Part shown: one piece after another, positions 5,941 through 8,591 of the stretch
How positions within the stretch are numbered: the first letter of the stretch is position 1
Layout of the letters: every line of letters starts with the position of its first letter
From: Bacteroidota bacterium
GTDB lineage: Bacteria > Bacteroidota > Bacteroidia > Flavobacteriales > Flavobacteriaceae
DNA length: 8,591 nt
Assembly (NCBI GenBank): GCA_004356305.1
Contig: SMXJ01000039.1
Span: 1 to 8,591 of the forward strand
Reading direction: 5' to 3'
Translations under genes and position numbers: made by a program
Notes under the pieces: model-generated
Database searches by the model: none
What the model saw: only the letters and a program-made list of their open reading frames with translations
Told to the model about the DNA's origin: nothing

Positions 5941-6522
5941 ATGGATAAAATTAAACAGTATCACTACAAATTATACAAGCCCTACGGCTATATCAGTCAA
6001 TTTGTAAGTACACAGCGATACAGTCATAAAAAGAAGTATTTAGGAGAGCTTTATGAATTCCATCAAGGCACTATGGCCATCGGCAGGTTGGATGAGCATA
6101 GTGAAGGATTGTTGCTATTGACTACCGATGGAAAAGTAAGCAATGCCATAAACAGCAGTAATTATGAAAAGGAATACTACGCTTTGGTTGATGGAATTAT
6201 TTCCTCTGAAGCTATTTCCCGGTTACAAAAAGGTGTCGAAATAGGATTCGGAGGCAAGAAATACATCACCAGGCCCTGTAAGGCATTTTCGATTAATACC
6301 CCTACTCTACCCCAAACCAAACAGCGCGTCAGGAACTCACGTCACGGCCCCACTTCATGGATCTCCATAACACTTACGCAAGGAAAGTTTCGTCAGGTAC
6401 GTAAAATGACAGCTGCGATAGGATTCCCAACACTACGATTGGTACGAGTACGTATTGGCGAGCATACTGTTGAGGGACTGGAATGTGGCTCTTGCGAGGC
6501 TATGGCAGAGCTGTTACCTTAG
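5941..6522 (+). CDS. rluE: RluE-like 23S rRNA pseudouridine synthase (RsuA/RluB/E/F family)
   Basis: A 193-residue enzyme expected to isomerise a uridine in rRNA to pseudouridine. Family motifs are KPYGYISQF at 13-21, the catalytic block GRLDEHSEGLLLLTTDG at 48-64 with catalytic D51, KEYYALVDG (77-85), and the C-terminal GKFRQVRKMTAAIGFPTLRLVRVRIG (148-173). There is no N-terminal S4 RNA-binding domain. Together with the small size and the PTLRLVR ending, this points to the RluE subgroup, which in E. coli modifies U2457 near the peptidyl transferase centre. Site specificity here is inferred. The start at 5941 is preferred over an in-frame TTG at 5908, which lies at the predicted transcription start. 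The gene is divergent from the cold-shock/helicase operon, and its stop codon is 5 bp from that of the convergent secreted-protein gene, leaving no room for a separate terminator. Confidence 0.88.
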   Translation: MDKIKQYHYKLYKPYGYISQFVSTQRYSHKKKYLGELYEFHQGTMAIGRLDEHSEGLLLLTTDGKVSNAINSSNYEKEYYALVDGIISSEAISRLQKGVEIGFGGKKYITRPCKAFSINTPTLPQTKQRVRNSRHGPTSWISITLTQGKFRQVRKMTAAIGFPTLRLVRVRIGEHTVEGLECGSCEAMAELLP

Positions 6523-6527
6523 ATCGA

Positions 6528-7184
6528 TTATTCTTTAATTATCTTGATGGTGGCTCTGTTTCCGGTTAAAAGATTCCATTCCTTAGCGGAAATAATTGTT
6601 CCGTTATCATCATAGACATGAAGTTCGGCGGTGTTGGGGCCGGAAGTTCCTTGATTAAGCGCTTCAAAAACAATTTCATTGACTCCTTCTACCAGGGTGA
6701 GTGTAAATCCACTGAATCTACTTCCTAAATAAACACTGGATTGAACAATGTCCTTATTGACATAGATACGGATCAGGTCCCCATCTACGAATTCGTGATC
6801 ACGGTATTTGATGCTTACAAATTTGGATCCTGTCGTAACATCACCCAAATACTGATCCCTGCCATACTCCGGCAAGGGTTCTTTATCTCTTACAAACGCT
6901 TTTGGTGTATTACCTTTGTCATTGAGAAGTAATCCATCTCCCTTCATCATATCAAATTGCTCAGGTTCATCTGTGCTTAAAGACATATTGGTCATTGGAT
7001 CTCTTTCGTCCTTGGGAAGGGTTAAACCCGGTCTGTCGCGAAGTGGAAGCTCAATTCCGGTTGGATCTTTAGTATTGGTGTCCTTAGTTTCAAATTGCAC
7101 CGTATTGGTATTGGTTTCAATTTGGGCAAAGGCAGACTGTATTCCGAAGAATATACTTAAAATCACAAATAAGACTCCTTTCAT
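6528..7184 (-). CDS. Conserved secreted protein of unknown function
   Basis: A 218-residue protein with a signal peptide (1-20, cleavage after AFA, mature Gln21). Residues 21-110 are low in hydrophobics, rich in Thr, Asp, Glu, Lys and Pro, and probably disordered. The C-terminal 110 residues form a compact beta-rich domain: YLGDVTTGSKFVSIKYRDHE (112-131), DGDLIRIYVN (134-143), a core ending VNEIVFEALNQGTSGPNT (168-185), ELHVYDDNG (187-195) and WNLLTGNRATIKI (203-215). I recall this NQGTSGPNTAEL-type domain from other Bacteroidota secreted proteins, without an assigned function; a ligand-binding or Ig-like fold is a guess. An upstream in-frame ATG (7214) would add 10 polar residues before the signal peptide, so 7184 is chosen. 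It lies 46 bp downstream of the small membrane protein gene and may be read from it or from its own promoter. Confidence 0.85.
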   Translation of the reverse strand: MKGVLFVILSIFFGIQSAFAQIETNTNTVQFETKDTNTKDPTGIELPLRDRPGLTLPKDERDPMTNMSLSTDEPEQFDMMKGDGLLLNDKGNTPKAFVRDKEPLPEYGRDQYLGDVTTGSKFVSIKYRDHEFVDGDLIRIYVNKDIVQSSVYLGSRFSGFTLTLVEGVNEIVFEALNQGTSGPNTAELHVYDDNGTIISAKEWNLLTGNRATIKIIKE

Positions 7185-7202
7185 ATTACAAATTCTTTGA
7201 TG

Positions 7203-7234
7203 TAAACGTAGCAAAAATCAAACCAAAGAATCAA
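7203..7234 (-). promoter_or_regulatory. Possible promoter of the secreted-protein gene
   Basis: On the minus strand TTG (7234-7232), a 21-bp spacer and TACGTTTA (7210-7203) match the TTG-N17-23-TAnnTTTG pattern with one mismatch. Transcription would start about 13 nt before the ATG at 7184. The upstream element overlaps the stop codon of the preceding small gene. Readthrough from that gene remains an alternative. Confidence 0.4.
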
Positions 7235-7422
7235 TCCGAGCCGTTCTTTTCTTGATCCTTATCTTTATTGGGCTTATTCTTCTTCCGAAGAAAAAAGTAC
7301 ATCATTATCAATAAAACGGGTATAACGATATATACAATGACCTCAAACGGATTCGAAAGATCCAGCGGCATATTATTATCCGGATGTGGTACTTCTCGTG
7401 GTATTTGAAAGTCTAGAGACAT
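7231..7422 (-). CDS. Small single-pass membrane protein
   Basis: A 63-residue protein. A polar, Pro- and Asp-containing N-terminal part (1-25, including REVPHPDNNMPLDL) is followed by one hydrophobic helix (about 27-45, EVIVYIVIPVLLIMMYFFL) and a strongly basic then mixed-charge tail (RKKNKPNKDKDQEKNGSD). By the positive-inside rule the tail should be cytoplasmic and the N-terminus periplasmic. Its ATG overlaps the stop codon of the upstream T9SS protein gene (TAATG), so translation of the two is probably coupled. Similar small proteins occur in Flavobacteriaceae; I recall them being labelled adenylosuccinate synthetase, which the sequence does not support, as there is no GTP-binding motif and it is far too short. 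Function is unknown. Confidence 0.8.
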   Translation of the reverse strand: MSLDFQIPREVPHPDNNMPLDLSNPFEVIVYIVIPVLLIMMYFFLRKKNKPNKDKDQEKNGSD

Positions 7423-8591
7423 TATTGTTTTATCACTTTATGAATTTTTATGATGCCATGATCCCCACTGATTTTCAGAAAATACACTCCTTTAGAAATC
7501 ACATCTAAATTTGAAATTACGGTAATGTCATGTCTATTTTCCACTTCTACGTTCATCTTTCTGCCTTGAATATCGAATAGACCTGCCGTCACAGGGTTTA
7601 TACTTTCTATAGTGATCTCGGTGGTAAACGGATTTGGATATATGGCAATATCATTTTCAATACTGAAATCGGTATTACTCAATAGAATAGAATCGTAATT
7701 GGAAATTTCAAAATCATCGAAATAAAATCCGTCCGCGGGTATGGATCCGTCAGTATCCATCATAAATCTAAATCCTACTGAAGTTTCCATGCTATAATCC
7801 TGTAGGCTGAAAAAATAGGGTAACCAGGGTTCATTCAATGTAAAAGTACTGATAGTTTCCCAATTACTTCCCCCATCTATCGTTAACTGAAAATCGACTA
7901 TATCCCCTTGTTCCAGTGAGTACTTTGAAACGAATGAAACAATGGGTGAGGTGGTTCCCGAAAGATCGAAGGTAGAGTTGAGTTCGAAGAAATTAAGGGT
8001 ATTATTCATTCCGTTGCCTCCATTGGAATCCCCAAAGCAAAGGGTTCCACTATAGGCGTCATCACTTATTTCGCTCCAAAGGATACCGCTTCCGGTGGCA
8101 GTCCAATTGGAAGCCCCATTCTGGGCATCGTCAAAATAAAGTACCTCTTTCGCGCCCACAAAAACAGGTATTTCCAGGACATCATTTAACACGTCATCCT
8201 GAAAGATTGATATTTTTATTTCGAAGAAAACGTCTTCAAAATCGGCATTCAAAGAAATAATAAAAGGTTCATTTTCATTATCGGCCCTGGTACGCGCTTC
8301 TATATTTCCATAGTTCACCGGAGGGCTTACCATAACTCCGGAAACAGACACCTCGATCGCAACCGTTACATTTTCGGCGCTTGCTCCCACTCCAACATTT
8401 TTCGTTTCAACCACCAATGAAAAGGATTCCCCGGGTAGCGCGTCACCTATGAGCTTATGGCTCTGAATATCAACATAGGCACCGGCGATCCAGGAATTAT
8501 AGAACAACGGATACACATTCTCACTCACCAGATCGAAAATTGTGCTCTGAGGCGGCCAAAATCCTGCGCCATCAATTTCCGGGGTCCATCC
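7422..8591 (-). CDS. C-terminal part of a T9SS-exported protein, probably an M14 zinc carboxypeptidase (partial)
   Basis: The frame is open to the window edge, showing the last 389 residues of a larger protein; numbering here starts at the edge. Residues 1-40 (TPEIDGAGFWPPQ at 3-15, then ENVYPLFYNSWIAG at 24-37) resemble the end of the M14 carboxypeptidase domain in Bacteroidota, where the Glu of TPE would be the catalytic glutamate (E5). The zinc-binding motifs lie outside the window, so the peptidase call is an inference. Residues 45-147 look like a CARDB/Ig-type domain (ETKNVGVGASAENVTV). Residues 150-300 look like a MAM or jelly-roll module (LYFDDAQNGASNW at 151-163, closing ADGFYFDDFEI at 286-296). 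Residues 315-389 are a type A T9SS sorting domain (IAIYPNPF, DIQGRKM, SKGVYFLKI), which directs outer-membrane translocation and surface attachment or release. A GTG at 8528-8526 is an internal codon, not the start. It overlaps the next gene by one base. Confidence 0.85.
   Translation of the reverse strand, partial: GWTPEIDGAGFWPPQSTIFDLVSENVYPLFYNSWIAGAYVDIQSHKLIGDALPGESFSLVVETKNVGVGASAENVTVAIEVSVSGVMVSPPVNYGNIEARTRADNENEPFIISLNADFEDVFFEIKISIFQDDVLNDVLEIPVFVGAKEVLYFDDAQNGASNWTATGSGILWSEISDDAYSGTLCFGDSNGGNGMNNTLNFFELNSTFDLSGTTSPIVSFVSKYSLEQGDIVDFQLTIDGGSNWETISTFTLNEPWLPYFFSLQDYSMETSVGFRFMMDTDGSIPADGFYFDDFEISNYDSILLSNTDFSIENDIAIYPNPFTTEITIESINPVTAGLFDIQGRKMNVEVENRHDITVISNLDVISKGVYFLKISGDHGIIKIHKVIKQ

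Noticed and set aside
8526..8528. GTG as the start of the T9SS protein
   Set aside because: The frame stays open to the window edge and the upstream residues (TPEIDGAGFWPP) look like peptidase sequence, so the gene is truncated by the window.

Overview
The window looks like chromosomal DNA of a marine-type member of the Flavobacteriaceae (Bacteroidota). Several things point there. One protein ends in a type IX secretion (T9SS) sorting domain. Three proteins carry the Bacteroidota N-terminal motif QVGIGTxxP directly after the signal peptide. Genes lack clear Shine-Dalgarno sites, and several are preceded by the phylum's promoter element TAnnTTTG. No rRNA, tRNA, insertion sequence or CRISPR array was seen.

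Layout, left to right. (1) 2-118, +: the 3' end of an unidentified gene. (2) 292-1587, +: a lipoprotein membrane dipeptidase of family M19, followed by a good intrinsic terminator (1615-1649). (3) 1874-3818, +: three consecutive secreted proteins of 210, 208 and 220 residues, separated by exactly 11 bp each. They are divergent paralogues of an unknown family and share one promoter near 1826-1853; this is the most unusual part of the window. (4) 5778 down to 3936, -: a compact operon of a cold-shock-domain protein, a DEAD-box RNA helicase and a one-domain DUF1456 protein, with gaps of 5 and 2 bp. (5) 5941-6522, +: an RluE-like rRNA pseudouridine synthase, divergent from that operon, so four RNA-related genes sit around one intergenic region. 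(6) 8591 down to 6528, -: the C-terminal part of a T9SS-exported protein, probably an M14 zinc carboxypeptidase; a 63-residue single-pass membrane protein that overlaps its stop codon (TAATG); and a 218-residue secreted protein of unknown function.

Two themes emerge. One is cell-envelope and extracellular protein or peptide use: a lipoprotein dipeptidase, a T9SS carboxypeptidase-like protein and several secreted proteins. The other is RNA and ribosome remodelling: cold-shock protein, helicase, DUF1456 and pseudouridine synthase. Intergenic spaces are short. The largest, 1588-1873, holds a terminator, a 9-bp direct repeat at 21-bp spacing and the promoter of the triplet. No mobile element or defence system is visible.
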